Assembly (NCBI RefSeq): GCF_014645895.1
Contig: NZ_BMMP01000002.1
Location: 434,001 to 498,000, forward strand
DNA length: 64,000 bases
Source: Streptomyces daqingensis
GTDB taxonomy: Bacteria; Actinomycetota; Actinomycetes; Streptomycetales; Streptomycetaceae
Direction: 5' to 3'
The notes under the pieces are model-generated. The model was not told the DNA's origin. It saw only the letters and a list, made by a program, of their open reading frames with translations, and did not search any database. The position numbers and the translations under genes are program-made. How positions within the stretch are numbered: the first letter of the stretch is position 1; every line of letters starts with the position of its first letter. Below are positions 43,961 to 53,193 of this stretch, piece by piece.

Positions 43961-44883
43961 CGTGTCGCCCCTCTCGGGTCGAGTACGTCGCGCAGCCCGT
44001 CGCCGAAGAGGTTGAAGGCCAGCGTCGCCACGACGATGGCGAGGCCGGGGAAGACGGCCGTCCAGGGTGCGGCGGCGATGTAGGGCTGGGCGCTGGAGAG
44101 CATGACCCCGAGCGAGGGGTCGGGCGGCTGGACCCCCAGCCCGAGGAAGCTCAGCAGCGCCTCGCCGATGATGGCCGTGGGGACGCCGACCGTGGCCTGC
44201 ACGAGCAGTGCGGAGGCGGCGTTGGGGAGGATGTGGCGGACGAGGACGACGCCGTCGCCGCCGCCGCTGGCGACCGCGGCTCCCACGTAGTCGAGGTGTT
44301 TCAGGCGCAGCGTCTCGGCACGCGTGACACGTATGACCTGCGGGACCAGGGAGACGCCGATGGCGACGGTGGCGTTGAGCAGCGACGGGCCGAGCACGGC
44401 GGCGAGCCCGACGGCCAGCACCAGGAACGGGAAGGCCAGCAGGGTGTCGGTGATGCGGGAGACCAGCGGGTCGGCGAACCGCTCGTAGTAGCCCGCGATC
44501 AGGCCGAGCGGCACGCCCGCCAGGAAGGCCAGCGCCACCGCCAGCACGCCGACCTGCATCGAGGCGCGGGCGCCGTGGATGACGCGGGAGAGCTGGTCGC
44601 GGCCGAGGTCGTCGGTGCCCAGCCAGTGGCTCCAGCCGGGCGGGGCGAGGGCGGAGCCGAAGTCGGCTCGCGCGGGGTCGTACGGCGAGATGAGCGGCGC
44701 TGCCAGCGCGGCCAGGACGAAGAGGGCCGCGATCACGGCGCCGGTGAACGCGAGCCTGTTGCGCCGCAGCCGGCGCAGGAGGCCGGGACGGCGGCGCCCG
44801 GGTGCCGTGCCCGGGATGTCCTCGGGGCCGCCCGGTCCGGCGGGCCCTCGGGCCGTTCCGCTGTGGACGGCGTCCGTGCTCAC
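43957..44883 (-). CDS. Dipeptide ABC transporter permease (DppC type)
   Basis: 308 residues from a GTG overlapping the DppB-type stop. A 35-residue Gly/Arg-rich tail precedes LAFTGAVIAALFVLAALAAP. HWLGTDDLGRDQLSRVIHGA is the hallmark of DppC/OppC proteins. The coupling loop is present (LRLKHLDYVGAAVASGGGD). Six membrane helices are predicted. It forms the membrane channel with the 44880-45833 product. Confidence 0.92.
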
Positions 44884-45833
44884 TGGGCACCTCCGAGCCG
44901 GATCCGCGGATCGATGACGGAGTAGAGGAGGTCGACGGCGAGGTTGACCAGGATGTATCCGGTGGCCGTGAAGAGGACGACGCCCTGGACCATGGCGTAG
45001 TCGCGGGTGAAGACGGCGTCGATCATCAGCTTGCCGAAGCCGGGGAGGACGAAGATCTGCTCCGTGACGACGGCCCCCGAGATGAGGTGGCCGAGCTGGA
45101 GGCCGAGGACGGTGACGACGGTGACGAGCGAGTTCCGCAGTGCGTGCCCTCCGACGACCTGGTGCGGCAGGAGGCCCTTGGCGCGGGCGGTGCGCACGTA
45201 GTCCGCGGAAAGCGACTCCAGCATCGCGGCCCGCGTCTGGCGCATCACGACGGCCGCCAGGCCGCTGCCGAGGACGACGACGGGGAGCACCATCCGGCGG
45301 AGGTTCTCCAGCGGGTCGTCGCCGAAGGGAACGAAGCCGGACGCGGCGAAGACGGGTACGGCGATGGCGAAGGCGAGGATGAGCAGGATGCCGAGCCAGA
45401 AGTTGGGCACCGAAAGTCCCAGCAGCGCGACGGTGTTGGCGATCCACTCCGCGGGCCGCCCCCTGCGGACGGCCGCGATGACCCCCGCGCCGATGCCGAC
45501 GACGACGGCCAGCAGCAAGGAGAGGAAGGCCAGTTCGAGCGTGACGGGGAGGGCGTCGAAGATGCCGTCGGTGACGGGGAGCCCGGTGCGGGCGGAGGTG
45601 CCGAGGTCGCCGCTGACGGCGTTCTCGACGTAACGGGCGTACTGCACGGCGATGTTCTGGTCCAGGCCGTACTGGCGGCGGATCGCGTCGAGCGCCTCGG
45701 GTGTCGTCTCCTCCCCTGCCAGGGCCCTCGCGGTGTCGCCGGGCATGGCCCGCACGCCCGCGAAGACGACGATGCTCACCATGACCAGCGTCAGCGCCGA
45801 CTGGCCGAGGCGGCGGAGCAGATACCGGGTCAT
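44880..45833 (-). CDS. Dipeptide ABC transporter permease (DppB type)
   Basis: 317 residues. The DppB pattern is evident: MTRYLLRRLGQSALTLVMVS at the start, AMPGDTARALAG, RRQYGLDQNIAVQYARYV, VPNFWLGILLILAFA and the loop SADYVRTARAKGL. Its stop overlaps the DppC-type GTG, and its ATG overlaps the stop of the binding-protein gene, so all transport genes are coupled. Confidence 0.92.
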   Translation of the reverse strand: MTRYLLRRLGQSALTLVMVSIVVFAGVRAMPGDTARALAGEETTPEALDAIRRQYGLDQNIAVQYARYVENAVSGDLGTSARTGLPVTDGIFDALPVTLELAFLSLLLAVVVGIGAGVIAAVRRGRPAEWIANTVALLGLSVPNFWLGILLILAFAIAVPVFAASGFVPFGDDPLENLRRMVLPVVVLGSGLAAVVMRQTRAAMLESLSADYVRTARAKGLLPHQVVGGHALRNSLVTVVTVLGLQLGHLISGAVVTEQIFVLPGFGKLMIDAVFTRDYAMVQGVVLFTATGYILVNLAVDLLYSVIDPRIRLGGAQ

Positions 45834-47464
45834 CGGTCCCCCGCCTCCGTCCCGCCGCCGTAGCCGGCGGTCTCGACACGTATGAGCCCGTCGCCGTAGA
45901 CGCGCAGACCGGCCACGTCCTCGTTGGCGACGACGTAGTTGCGCTGCCGGTAGAGGTAGATCAGCCCGTACTGCCCGTTCACGGCTTCGGTGAGGTCCCG
46001 GTAGATCTTCTTGCGCTCGGCGGGGTCGGAGGTGCGCCGTCCGTCCTCGATGAGCCCGTCGATGCGCTCGTCGGAGATGCCGGAGCGGTTCTCGGAGCCG
46101 AGGGTGCCGGCGAAGGCGTCGATGTTGCCCGCCGGGTCGAGCCGTCCGGACCAGCCGACGGAGACGGCCTCGAAGTCGCCCTTGTCGGCGTGTTCGAGAA
46201 GCGTCGTGAACTCGGTGGGCCGCAGGCGGACCTGGAAGCCCGCGTCCTTCGCCATGGCCTGTACGACCTGGCCGAGGCGCATGTCCTCCACCGTGTTGGA
46301 GATGGTCAGTTCGACGGGGACCCTGCCCTTCTCCCCCGCCTCTTTCAGTAGCCGGCGGGCGCGTTCGAGGTCGCGTCCCGGGCAGCGCGTTTCCGTGCCC
46401 AGTTCGCTGGAGGGCGCCACGGGGCCGCAGGCGGTGTCGTACATGCCCTGGAAGACGATCTTGTTGATGAGCCGCCTGTCCAGGGAGAGGGCGAAGGCCT
46501 CGCGGACGCGCTTGTCGCGGGCCAGGGCGCTGTCCACCTTGCCGGGCGGCTTTCCCAGGCCGCGGGAGTTGCCGATGTTCACCGTGAGCCCCTGGTAGCC
46601 GAGGGTCGGCGAGTTGAAGAGCTGCAGGGTGTCGTCCGTGAGCGCGCTCTGCACCTCCAGCGGCGCGGTCTGGTCGCTGACCTGCGCGTCGCCCGAACGC
46701 AGGTTGGCGAGGCGGACGTTGCCGTCGACGATGGTGCGGTAGACGACCTTCTCCAGGTGGACGTCCTCCGCCGCGTAGTAGTGCGGGTCCTTCTCCAGCA
46801 CGATCCGGTCGCCCGTCACGCGGTCCTTGAAGCGGAACGGCCCGACGCACGACGGGCGGGTCGCGAAGTCCTCCCCGTACTTCTTCAGCGCCCTGGGGGA
46901 CATGACCATCCCCGACCGGTCGGCGAGCGCTCCGAGCAGCGGCTCGTACGGCTCTTTCAGGCGCAGTTCGACGCGGTTGCCGTCCAGCGTCCTGACGCTC
47001 TCGACGGGTTCGAGTTCGCTGGCGCGCGCGGAGGCGGGCAGGTCGCGGTGGCGCAGCAGCGAGGTGCGCACGGCGTCGGCGTCCAGCGGGGTGCCGTCGC
47101 TGAAACGCGCCCCGCTGCGGACCCTCAGCACGACGCGCTTCCCGCCGTCGCTCACCTCCGGCATCCCGGCGGCGAGTTGGGGCCTGATGCGGTTGTCCGC
47201 GTCGGTGTCGTAGAGCTTCTGGCACATCGCGGCGAAGACGGTGCGTCCGACGAGGGTGCTGCCGAGGCTCGGATCGAGCTTGTCCGGGTCGGACTTGAGG
47301 GCGACGGTGAGCGTGCCGCCGTCACGGACGGGGCGCTCGTCGCTCATGCGGACCCCGCCGACCTCGGTCGCCGCCGTCGTCAGCGAAGCGCACCCCGTGG
47401 CGCCGAGTGCCACGGCGGCAAGGAGGGCCGCGGCACGCGTGGGGAGCGGTACGCGACGGCGCAT
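45830..47464 (-). CDS. Peptide-binding lipoprotein (SBP family 5)
   Basis: 544 residues with a GAGAGG ribosome site. The basic signal region leads to GATGC, a lipobox, near residue 25. Family 5 motifs: GGTLTVALKSDPDKLDPSLG, FAAMCQKLYDTDAD, LRSGARFSDGTPLDADAV-like VRSGARFSDGTPLDADAV, DPHYY, and VREAFALSLDRRLINKIVF. It should capture di- or oligopeptides outside the membrane for the permeases encoded downstream. The promoter candidate is at 47504-47532. The ligand may be related to the gamma-glutamyltransferase at the operon end. Confidence 0.92.
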   Translation of the reverse strand: MRRRVPLPTRAAALLAAVALGATGCASLTTAATEVGGVRMSDERPVRDGGTLTVALKSDPDKLDPSLGSTLVGRTVFAAMCQKLYDTDADNRIRPQLAAGMPEVSDGGKRVVLRVRSGARFSDGTPLDADAVRTSLLRHRDLPASARASELEPVESVRTLDGNRVELRLKEPYEPLLGALADRSGMVMSPRALKKYGEDFATRPSCVGPFRFKDRVTGDRIVLEKDPHYYAAEDVHLEKVVYRTIVDGNVRLANLRSGDAQVSDQTAPLEVQSALTDDTLQLFNSPTLGYQGLTVNIGNSRGLGKPPGKVDSALARDKRVREAFALSLDRRLINKIVFQGMYDTACGPVAPSSELGTETRCPGRDLERARRLLKEAGEKGRVPVELTISNTVEDMRLGQVVQAMAKDAGFQVRLRPTEFTTLLEHADKGDFEAVSVGWSGRLDPAGNIDAFAGTLGSENRSGISDERIDGLIEDGRRTSDPAERKKIYRDLTEAVNGQYGLIYLYRQRNYVVANEDVAGLRVYGDGLIRVETAGYGGGTEAGDR

Positions 47465-47503
47465 GACGGCCCACCTCTCAGCGGAAACGGCAGGACGCGG
47501 GCG

Positions 47504-47532
47504 ACAGTATGTCGTATACACCGACCTGGCAA
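47504..47532 (-). promoter_or_regulatory. Promoter of the peptide ABC operon
   Basis: On the minus strand TTGCCA (47527-47532), a 17-base spacer, and TACTGT (47504-47509) form a good vegetative-type promoter about 40 bases before the binding-protein start. Confidence 0.55.
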
Positions 47533-47620
47533 GGGCTTGCCTGAACACCGGACGACCACCCGGATCGGCGCCGCGACCAGCGCAACGACCCGGTGCGACC
47601 TGCGTTCCGCCGCGTCTGAC

Positions 47621-47626
47621 TACGCT
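47621..47626 (+). promoter_or_regulatory. -10 of a probable leaderless promoter (sirtuin gene)
   Basis: TACGCT is followed by eight bases and the ATG at 47635. The same hexamer and spacing precede the gene at 60164. No ribosome site is present. Confidence 0.45.
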
Positions 47627-47634
47627 TGGCGGGC

Positions 47635-48435
47635 ATGGCGACCTCCCCCGAACCCACACCGGACCGGCACTCCCCCGACCACCGGCGCGAGGACGGCCAC
47701 CGCTCGCGGAGCGGCCCCCTCGTGGCGATCCTCAGCGGCGCGGGGATCTCCACCGATTCCGGAATCCCCGACTACCGCGGCCCGCAGGGGCTGTGGCGCA
47801 AGGACCCGGACGCCGAGAAGCTGGTCACGTACGACTACTACATGACCGATCCGGACATCCGGCGGCGCTCCTGGCTGATGCGGCGCGACAGCCCGGCCTG
47901 GAAGGCCCGCCCGAACGCCGCGCACGAGGCGGTGGCGCGGTTCGAGCAGTCGGGCGGGCCCGTGCGCGTCATCACCCAGAACGTGGACGGACTGCACCAG
48001 CTCGCCGGTCTCCCCGACCGCAAGGTGCTGGAACTGCACGGCAGTTCGCGCACCGTGGTCTGCACGCAGTGCGGGGCCTCCTCCCCCATGGAGGAGGCGC
48101 TGCGGCGGGTGGAGGCGGGCGAGGACGACCCCGCATGCACCGAGTGCTCCGGCATCCTCAAGTCGGCGACCGTCATGTTCGGGCAGGCCCTCGACCCCGA
48201 AGTCCTCGGCCAGGCGGTGGGCGTGGCCAAGGCGTGCGACGTGTTCCTGGCCGTCGGCACGTCGCTCCAGGTGCAGCCGGCCGCGTCGCTGGCGGAGATC
48301 GCCGTCGAGCACGGGGCGCGCCTCGTCATCGTCAACGCGGAGCCCACGCCGTACGACGGGATGGCGGACGAGGTCGTGCGCGAGCCGATCGGCGAGGCCC
48401 TGCCGCAGCTCCTGGAGGAGCTGCGCGCCGCCTGA
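47635..48435 (+). CDS. NAD-dependent protein deacylase (sirtuin)
   Basis: 266 residues. Sirtuin signatures: ILSGAGISTDSGIPDYRGP (NAD binding), ITQNVDGLHQLAG, ELHGS with the catalytic His, and a zinc module formed by CTQC and CTEC separated by about 25 residues. The closing FLAVGTSLQVQPAA and IVNAEPTPYD are the last NAD contacts. It removes acyl groups from lysines using NAD; in Streptomyces sirtuins act on acetyl-CoA synthetase among others. A TTG nine bases upstream could add three residues, but ATG is preferred. Confidence 0.92.
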   Translation: MATSPEPTPDRHSPDHRREDGHRSRSGPLVAILSGAGISTDSGIPDYRGPQGLWRKDPDAEKLVTYDYYMTDPDIRRRSWLMRRDSPAWKARPNAAHEAVARFEQSGGPVRVITQNVDGLHQLAGLPDRKVLELHGSSRTVVCTQCGASSPMEEALRRVEAGEDDPACTECSGILKSATVMFGQALDPEVLGQAVGVAKACDVFLAVGTSLQVQPAASLAEIAVEHGARLVIVNAEPTPYDGMADEVVREPIGEALPQLLEELRAA

Positions 48436-48451
48436 CCGGCCCGGCGCCGGC

Positions 48452-49072
48452 TCAGCGGCCGAAGCGCCTCCGGAGGCAGCCGAGTTCGAGGTAGCGGACG
48501 CGGCTGCCCCAGGAGGCGAGGTCGGGGGCGTCGGCCAGGACGTCGTACCAGGGCTCGGCACCTGAGACCGCCGCACTGCCGGAAGCCGTTCCCCGGGAGA
48601 GGGCACGGCGGGAACGCGCGGACGCCGCGACGCGGGGATGTCCGGCCCAGAGCCGGACCCCCGAGCGCGCCGCGGACGGGCGGACCGGCTCCCGGTAGCC
48701 CGGCGAGAACACGCTCGCGAGCTCGTTCAGAGCGATGAGGCCGAGCACGCCCTCCTCGGGGTCCGTACGGTCGGAGGGCTCGGTGAGCGCGTACCAGAGG
48801 ATGGGCGGGTTCGGCAGCCGCGCAGCGGGCCGGAAGCGGAACACCGATTGCTCGATCTTGATCGAGCCGACGCTCGGCAACCCGAGCTTGCCGAGCGCGA
48901 CGACCTCCGGTTTTCCTCCGGTCCACGTCAGGTGCCGGACGCTGCCCCTGTAGCCGGGCTCGCTGAAGACAGTGGCGAGGAGGTGCTCCCCGCGCCCGGA
49001 CCAGCTGTGCAGCAGGCCCGCGCCGATCGCGGAGGCCACACCCGTCAGGAGGAATCTCGTCTTGCGGTTCAT
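48452..49072 (-). CDS. Hypothetical protein with N-terminal membrane/signal segment
   Basis: 206 residues, GAGGCGAGG upstream of the ATG. A short basic start and FLLTGVASAIGAGLLHSW suggest a membrane anchor or uncleaved signal. The middle has FSEPGYRGSVRHLTWTGGKPE, LGLPSVGSIKI and PPILWYALTEPSD, which look like beta strands and recall secreted beta/gamma-crystallin-like or calycin proteins only loosely. The C-terminus is Arg/Ser-rich and ends in a helix. I do not recognise the family. It is convergent with the sirtuin gene. Confidence 0.65.
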   Translation of the reverse strand: MNRKTRFLLTGVASAIGAGLLHSWSGRGEHLLATVFSEPGYRGSVRHLTWTGGKPEVVALGKLGLPSVGSIKIEQSVFRFRPAARLPNPPILWYALTEPSDRTDPEEGVLGLIALNELASVFSPGYREPVRPSAARSGVRLWAGHPRVAASARSRRALSRGTASGSAAVSGAEPWYDVLADAPDLASWGSRVRYLELGCLRRRFGR

Positions 49073-49176
49073 CGGGTACGACACCTCGCCTCGGTGGGAC
49101 GGGCGCCCCTCGTGCGCCCTGACGCCTCTCATCTGACGACCAGGCAGTTCTACTGCGGACTTCCCCCGGCGCCTAG

Positions 49177-49380
49177 GTTCTGTCTGACAAATAGCGTCGT
49201 ACGTCCGTCAGGACGTGGTTGGCGGTGTCCGGTGCGTGTGATCGCAAGGCGGAGGGTGGGGGCACCTCCCAGGCCGCGAGGCCGAGGGGGAGAGAGCGCA
49301 GCGGGCTGCGCCGACGATCGACAACGCAGTGAGGACGCGTGCCGGGCACCGCCAACCAGGCGGGATTTGTCAGACAGAAC
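49177..49380. mobile_element. MITE-like element, 204 bp, 16-bp terminal inverted repeats, CTAG target duplication
   Basis: Perfect terminal repeats GTTCTGTCTGACAAAT (49177-49192) and its reverse complement (49365-49380) are flanked by CTAG on both sides (49173-49176 and 49381-49384), a four-base target duplication typical of IS5-group insertions. Inner inverted repeats GGTTGGCGGTG (49217-49227) and CACCGCCAACC (49347-49357) extend the symmetry. There is no transposase, so mobility would need a full-length relative elsewhere. It sits in the 474-base gap (49073-49546) upstream of the MurJ gene. The rest of that gap shows nothing further apart from the -10 at 49535. Confidence 0.85.
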
Positions 49381-49534
49381 CTAGGTCTTGACCCCGCCCT
49401 TGACACCGCCCCGGGTGTCGGGTTCCTCAGCGGGGCAGCACGGCGGACGAGACGCGGCAGCGCGGCGGACCGGGGAGGGACGGCCGGCGGAGTGCCTGTA
49501 CGGAGCCGCGCCCGGCGATCGTCCCGCCCTGTTC

Positions 49535-49540
49535 TAGATT
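49535..49540 (+). promoter_or_regulatory. -10 of a probable leaderless promoter (MurJ-type gene)
   Basis: TAGATT ends six bases before the ATG at 49547. No ribosome site fits. The element is 155 bases downstream of the MITE. Confidence 0.45.
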
Positions 49541-49546
49541 GGCCCG

Positions 49547-51241
49547 ATGGCTGAAGGGGCGGGGACGACACCGGCGGACACCGGAACGGCCGAGGGAGAG
49601 CGCGAAGACGAGCGCCCCAGGACCGGCGAGGGACACGCGAGCGGCAGAAGCCTGGCCCGCTCCTCTCTGCTGATGGCCGTGGGCACCGTGGCCTCGCGTG
49701 CCACGGGCCTGTTCCGTCAGCTGCTCCAGGCCGCGGCCCTGGGCAACGGGCTGCTGGCGAGTACGTACAACACGGCGAACACGATCCCGACGAGCCTGTA
49801 CATGCTGCTCGTCGGCGGAACCCTCAACGCGGTGCTGGTGCCGCAGCTCGTGCGGGCGCGGACGCACGACCCCGACGGAGGGCGCGCCTTCGAGCAGCGG
49901 CTCGTGACGTTCGTGCTGTGCGTGCTCGCCGCGGGGACGGCGCTGGCCGTGTGGGCGGCGCCGTACATCGTCGGCCTGTACATGCGCGACACCCCGGCCG
50001 CACACGAGGCGTTCGAGCTGACCGTGGTCTTCGCACGCTTCCTGCTGCCGCAGATCTTCTTCTACGGACTGTTCGGCATACTCGGCCAAGTCCTCAACGC
50101 ACGCGAGAAGTTCGGCGCGATGATGTGGACGCCGGTCCTCAACAACCTCGTGCTCATCGGCATGTTCGGCGCCTACCTGACTCTGATGACGCTTCCCGCT
50201 CAGGTGGAGGACGTCACCGCCGCGCAAGTGCGGCTGCTGGGCCTCGGCACCACGAGTGGCATCGCGCTGCAGGCGCTGTCGCTGCTGCCGTTCCTGCGCG
50301 CCGCGGGTTTCCGCTTCCGACCGCGCTTCGGGTGGCGGAACACCGGACTGGGCAAGAGCTTCCACGCAGCCAAGTGGACCCTGCTGTTCGTCCTGGTGAA
50401 CCAGGTGGCCCTGGCCGTGGTGACCAACTACGCCAACGCCGCCGACCAGGCGCTCCCGGAGGCGGGCGTCGGATACTCCGCGTACACCTACGCGCAGACG
50501 ATCTGGATACTGCCGCAGTCGATCGTCACCGTCTCGCTGGTCACCGCGCTGCTGCCGCGGATGAGCCGCGCGGCGGCGGAGAACCGCGTCAGTGACCTGC
50601 GCGGGGACCTCTCCAGGGCACTGCAGGTCACCGGTGCCTTCATCGTGCCCGCGGGATGCCTGTTCCTCGTACTGGGGCCGCACATCGCGGAGTTGCTGTT
50701 CGCCCACGGAGCCGCCGACGCCGCGTCTGCCCGGCCGCTGGGGCACATGCTGCAGGCGTTCGGCCCGGGCCTCGTCCCGTTCGCCGCCCAGTACCTGCTG
50801 CTGCGCGGGTTCTACGCCTTCGAGGACACCCGTACGCCGTTCGCCGTCGCCACCTGGACCGCGGCGGTGAACATCGCGCTTGCCACCGCGTGCCATCTGC
50901 TGCTGCCCGCACGCTGGGCGGTGACGGGAATGGCCGCCTCGTACACGCTCGCGTACGCGGCGGGCCTCGTCCTCGCCTCCCGGCTGCTCCGGCGCAGGCT
51001 CGGCGGCCCTCTCGACGGCGGCCAGGTGCGCCGTGCCTACACCAAGCTGGTGATCGCCGGGACCGTGGCCGGCGGGCTCGGCTGGGCGGCCGCGCGGGGC
51101 TGCGCGTACCTGCCGGTCAGCGGTGTTGCGGCCTCCGCCGCGGAGGTGGCCGCGGGAGTCGCCGTGCTGGCGGGGACGTACCTGGGCGCGGTCCGCCTGC
51201 TGCGGCTGGGCGAGCTGCGGAGCATGTTCCGGCTGAGGTGA
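49547..51241 (+). CDS. murJ: MurJ/MviN-type lipid II flippase
   Basis: 564 residues. A hydrophilic N-terminal tail of about 35 residues is followed by around 14 membrane helices of the MOP superfamily. MurJ hallmarks are SSLLMAVGTVASRATGLFRQ in helix 1, NTANTIPTSLYMLLVGGTLN in helix 2, and ILGQVLNAREKFGAMMWTP. It should export lipid II for peptidoglycan synthesis. It is compact and lacks the pseudokinase tail of mycobacterial MurJ. Streptomyces carry several MviN-like paralogues, so this may not be the main flippase. Confidence 0.88.
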   Translation: MAEGAGTTPADTGTAEGEREDERPRTGEGHASGRSLARSSLLMAVGTVASRATGLFRQLLQAAALGNGLLASTYNTANTIPTSLYMLLVGGTLNAVLVPQLVRARTHDPDGGRAFEQRLVTFVLCVLAAGTALAVWAAPYIVGLYMRDTPAAHEAFELTVVFARFLLPQIFFYGLFGILGQVLNAREKFGAMMWTPVLNNLVLIGMFGAYLTLMTLPAQVEDVTAAQVRLLGLGTTSGIALQALSLLPFLRAAGFRFRPRFGWRNTGLGKSFHAAKWTLLFVLVNQVALAVVTNYANAADQALPEAGVGYSAYTYAQTIWILPQSIVTVSLVTALLPRMSRAAAENRVSDLRGDLSRALQVTGAFIVPAGCLFLVLGPHIAELLFAHGAADAASARPLGHMLQAFGPGLVPFAAQYLLLRGFYAFEDTRTPFAVATWTAAVNIALATACHLLLPARWAVTGMAASYTLAYAAGLVLASRLLRRRLGGPLDGGQVRRAYTKLVIAGTVAGGLGWAAARGCAYLPVSGVAASAAEVAAGVAVLAGTYLGAVRLLRLGELRSMFRLR

Positions 51242-51310
51242 CACCTGGTGGCGACGCGCGTCCGACCGGCCCGCCCGGCGGGCGAGTTCCGGCACGCGGT
51301 GGGCGCGGCA

Positions 51311-51359
51311 CGGTTCACGCCGGGGAGGTACTCGACGAGTACCTCCCCGGCGTGAACCG
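51311..51359. terminator. 49-bp perfect palindrome between convergent genes
   Basis: Arms 51311-51334 and 51336-51359 are perfect reverse complements, 24 bases each, around a single A. As RNA it forms a stem of about 23 bp with a minimal loop. It lies 70 bases after the MurJ-type stop and 47 before the NCS1 stop, so it can terminate both transcripts. The exceptional length makes it unusual. Confidence 0.75.
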
Positions 51360-51405
51360 GCCGCTCCTCGACGCGGAGCTGTGAAGCGCCGCGGCGGCGT
51401 CCGTC

Positions 51406-53100
51406 CTACCGCTCGCCCGCCGCGCCCTCACCGGCCGCGGGTTGCTGCGGCTCCGCCACGGAGCCGTCCGAAGGTTCCGCGGCGGATCCCTGCTGCGGCA
51501 CGGCCTGCGGCTCCGCCACGGAGCCGTCCGGCGGTTCGGTCGCGGGGCTCTCCGGCGGTACGGCCCGCGTCAGCGCCACGTACAACAGCAGCGAACTGGC
51601 CATGCCCACGGCCCAGCCGTAGTCGGCGAGCGGCTTCAGGAAGGGGATCAGACCGTCGGCGGGGAAAGGCCCCTTGCCGGGCGCCGACCACGAGCCGCCG
51701 ACCGCCAGCAGCCCGCCCCCGGCGAACGCCGCCAGCGCCCGCCAGTTCCAGCCGGAGCCGTACCAGTAGGCGCCGCCCTCCCGGTAGAGGTCCGCGACCA
51801 GCAGACGGGTCCGCCGCAGCAGCCAGTAGTCGGCGATGAGGATGCCCGCGACGGTGCCGAGCAGCCCGCCGACGGTGCCCAGCCACGTGTAGATGTACAG
51901 CTCGGGCGTCTCGGTCAGCTTCCACGGCATGATGACGACGCCCACGACGCCCGTGACGAGCGCGCCCGTACGGAAGTTGATGAACCTCGGGGCGAGGTTC
52001 GCCAGGTCGTAGGCGGGTGAGACGACGTTCGCGGCGATGTTCACCGAGATCGTCGCCACGAGCACGGTGATCAGGGCGAACAGCAGGCCGAAGACGTTGT
52101 CCGTCTTGGCGGCGAGCTCGACCGGGTCCCAGATCGTCGCCCCGTATACGGCCTGCGAGCCGGCGGTGACGAACACCGACAGCAGCGCGAAGAGCGTCAT
52201 GGTCGTCGGCAGCCCCAGCGACTGGCCCCACACCTGGGCGCGCTGGCCGGCGCCGAAGCGGGTGAAGTCGGGGATGTTGAGCGACAGGGTGGACCAGAAG
52301 GCGATCATGCCCATGAGGGCCGGGAAGAAGACCGGCCAGAACTCGACGCCCCAGCCCAGCTCGGAGGGCTGGTCGAGCAGCGGCCCGAAGCCTCCCGCCT
52401 TCACCGCCATCCAGATCAGCAGGACGAACGCGCCGACGATGACGAAGGGCGCCGCCCAGTTCTCGAAGCGGCGCAGCGCCTCCATCCCCCGGTAGATGAT
52501 GGCCAGTTCGAGGGCCCAGAACAGCAGGAAGCAGACCCACAGCGTCCAGGGCTGCCCGCCGATCTGCGACGCGTCCTTCCATCCTCCGAACAGCTTCCCC
52601 AGCAGGATGAAGATGCCCTGCCCGCCGATCCACGTCTGGATGCCGAACCAGCAGCAGGCCACTGCGGCGCGGATCATCGCCGGCAGGTTGGCTCCGCGCA
52701 CGCCGAAGGAGGCGCGGGCGAACACGGGGAAGGGAATGCCGTACTTGGGCCCGGCGTGACCGGTCAGCAGCATCGGCAGCAGCACGATCACGTTCGCCAG
52801 GGCGATCGTGAACACGGCCTGCTTCCAGTCCATGCCGAGCGCAACCAGCCCCGAAGCGAGCAGCCAGGACGGGATGTTGTGCGCCATGCCGATCCACACG
52901 GCGGCGAAGTTGTAGGTGGTCCAGCGCCGTTGGGCGAGCGGCACCGGTCTGAGGTCGTCGTTGGTGTACCGGCCTCCGTCGGGTATGGCGCCCTCGGCGA
53001 GCTCCACCCGGCCGTCGGCGTGGGTGATCTGGTCGCCCGCCGGGCCGTCACCGGGAGCGCTCTGCGGTCCCGGTGCGGCGGCTGGAGCGGTCCCGGTCAT
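51406..53100 (-). CDS. NCS1-family nucleobase/hydantoin:cation symporter
   Basis: 564 residues from the ATG at 53100 (AGAGG upstream); a longer reading frame was rejected. About 12 membrane helices follow a 55-residue N-terminus. NCS1 motifs: PVPLAQRRWTTYNFAAVWIG at helix 1, HAGPKYGIPFPVFARASFGV and FGIQTWIGGQ, and NIPDFTRF. The C-terminal tail has a duplicated DGSVAEPQ segment from a DNA repeat. Such carriers import uracil, allantoin or hydantoins. Its position after dihydropyrimidinase genes points to a pyrimidine or hydantoin substrate. Confidence 0.9.
   Translation of the reverse strand: MTGTAPAAAPGPQSAPGDGPAGDQITHADGRVELAEGAIPDGGRYTNDDLRPVPLAQRRWTTYNFAAVWIGMAHNIPSWLLASGLVALGMDWKQAVFTIALANVIVLLPMLLTGHAGPKYGIPFPVFARASFGVRGANLPAMIRAAVACCWFGIQTWIGGQGIFILLGKLFGGWKDASQIGGQPWTLWVCFLLFWALELAIIYRGMEALRRFENWAAPFVIVGAFVLLIWMAVKAGGFGPLLDQPSELGWGVEFWPVFFPALMGMIAFWSTLSLNIPDFTRFGAGQRAQVWGQSLGLPTTMTLFALLSVFVTAGSQAVYGATIWDPVELAAKTDNVFGLLFALITVLVATISVNIAANVVSPAYDLANLAPRFINFRTGALVTGVVGVVIMPWKLTETPELYIYTWLGTVGGLLGTVAGILIADYWLLRRTRLLVADLYREGGAYWYGSGWNWRALAAFAGGGLLAVGGSWSAPGKGPFPADGLIPFLKPLADYGWAVGMASSLLLYVALTRAVPPESPATEPPDGSVAEPQAVPQQGSAAEPSDGSVAEPQQPAAGEGAAGER
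51445..51530. repeat. 60-bp-period direct repeat in the NCS1 gene tail
   Basis: Identical 26-base blocks start at 51445 and 51505 (CTGCGGCTCCGCCACGGAGC and onward). They encode DGSVAEPQ twice in the cytoplasmic C-terminal tail, where copy number could vary without harm. Confidence 0.7.
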
Positions 53101-53157
53101 GTGCACACACCTCTTCTGCTGGGTCGGTCCAGTGGGTGTCGCGTGTCGTGCAGCGCT

Positions 53158-53176
53158 CCCGGTGCCCGGCACCGGG
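53158..53176 (-). terminator. Short hairpin after the LLM oxidoreductase gene
   Basis: CCCGGTGC-CCG-GCACCGGG forms an eight-bp perfect stem 18 bases beyond the oxidoreductase stop and upstream of the NCS1 start, so it may partly separate the permease gene from the operon. Confidence 0.45.
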
Positions 53177-53193
53177 ACCGGGTCCGGGTCCGG

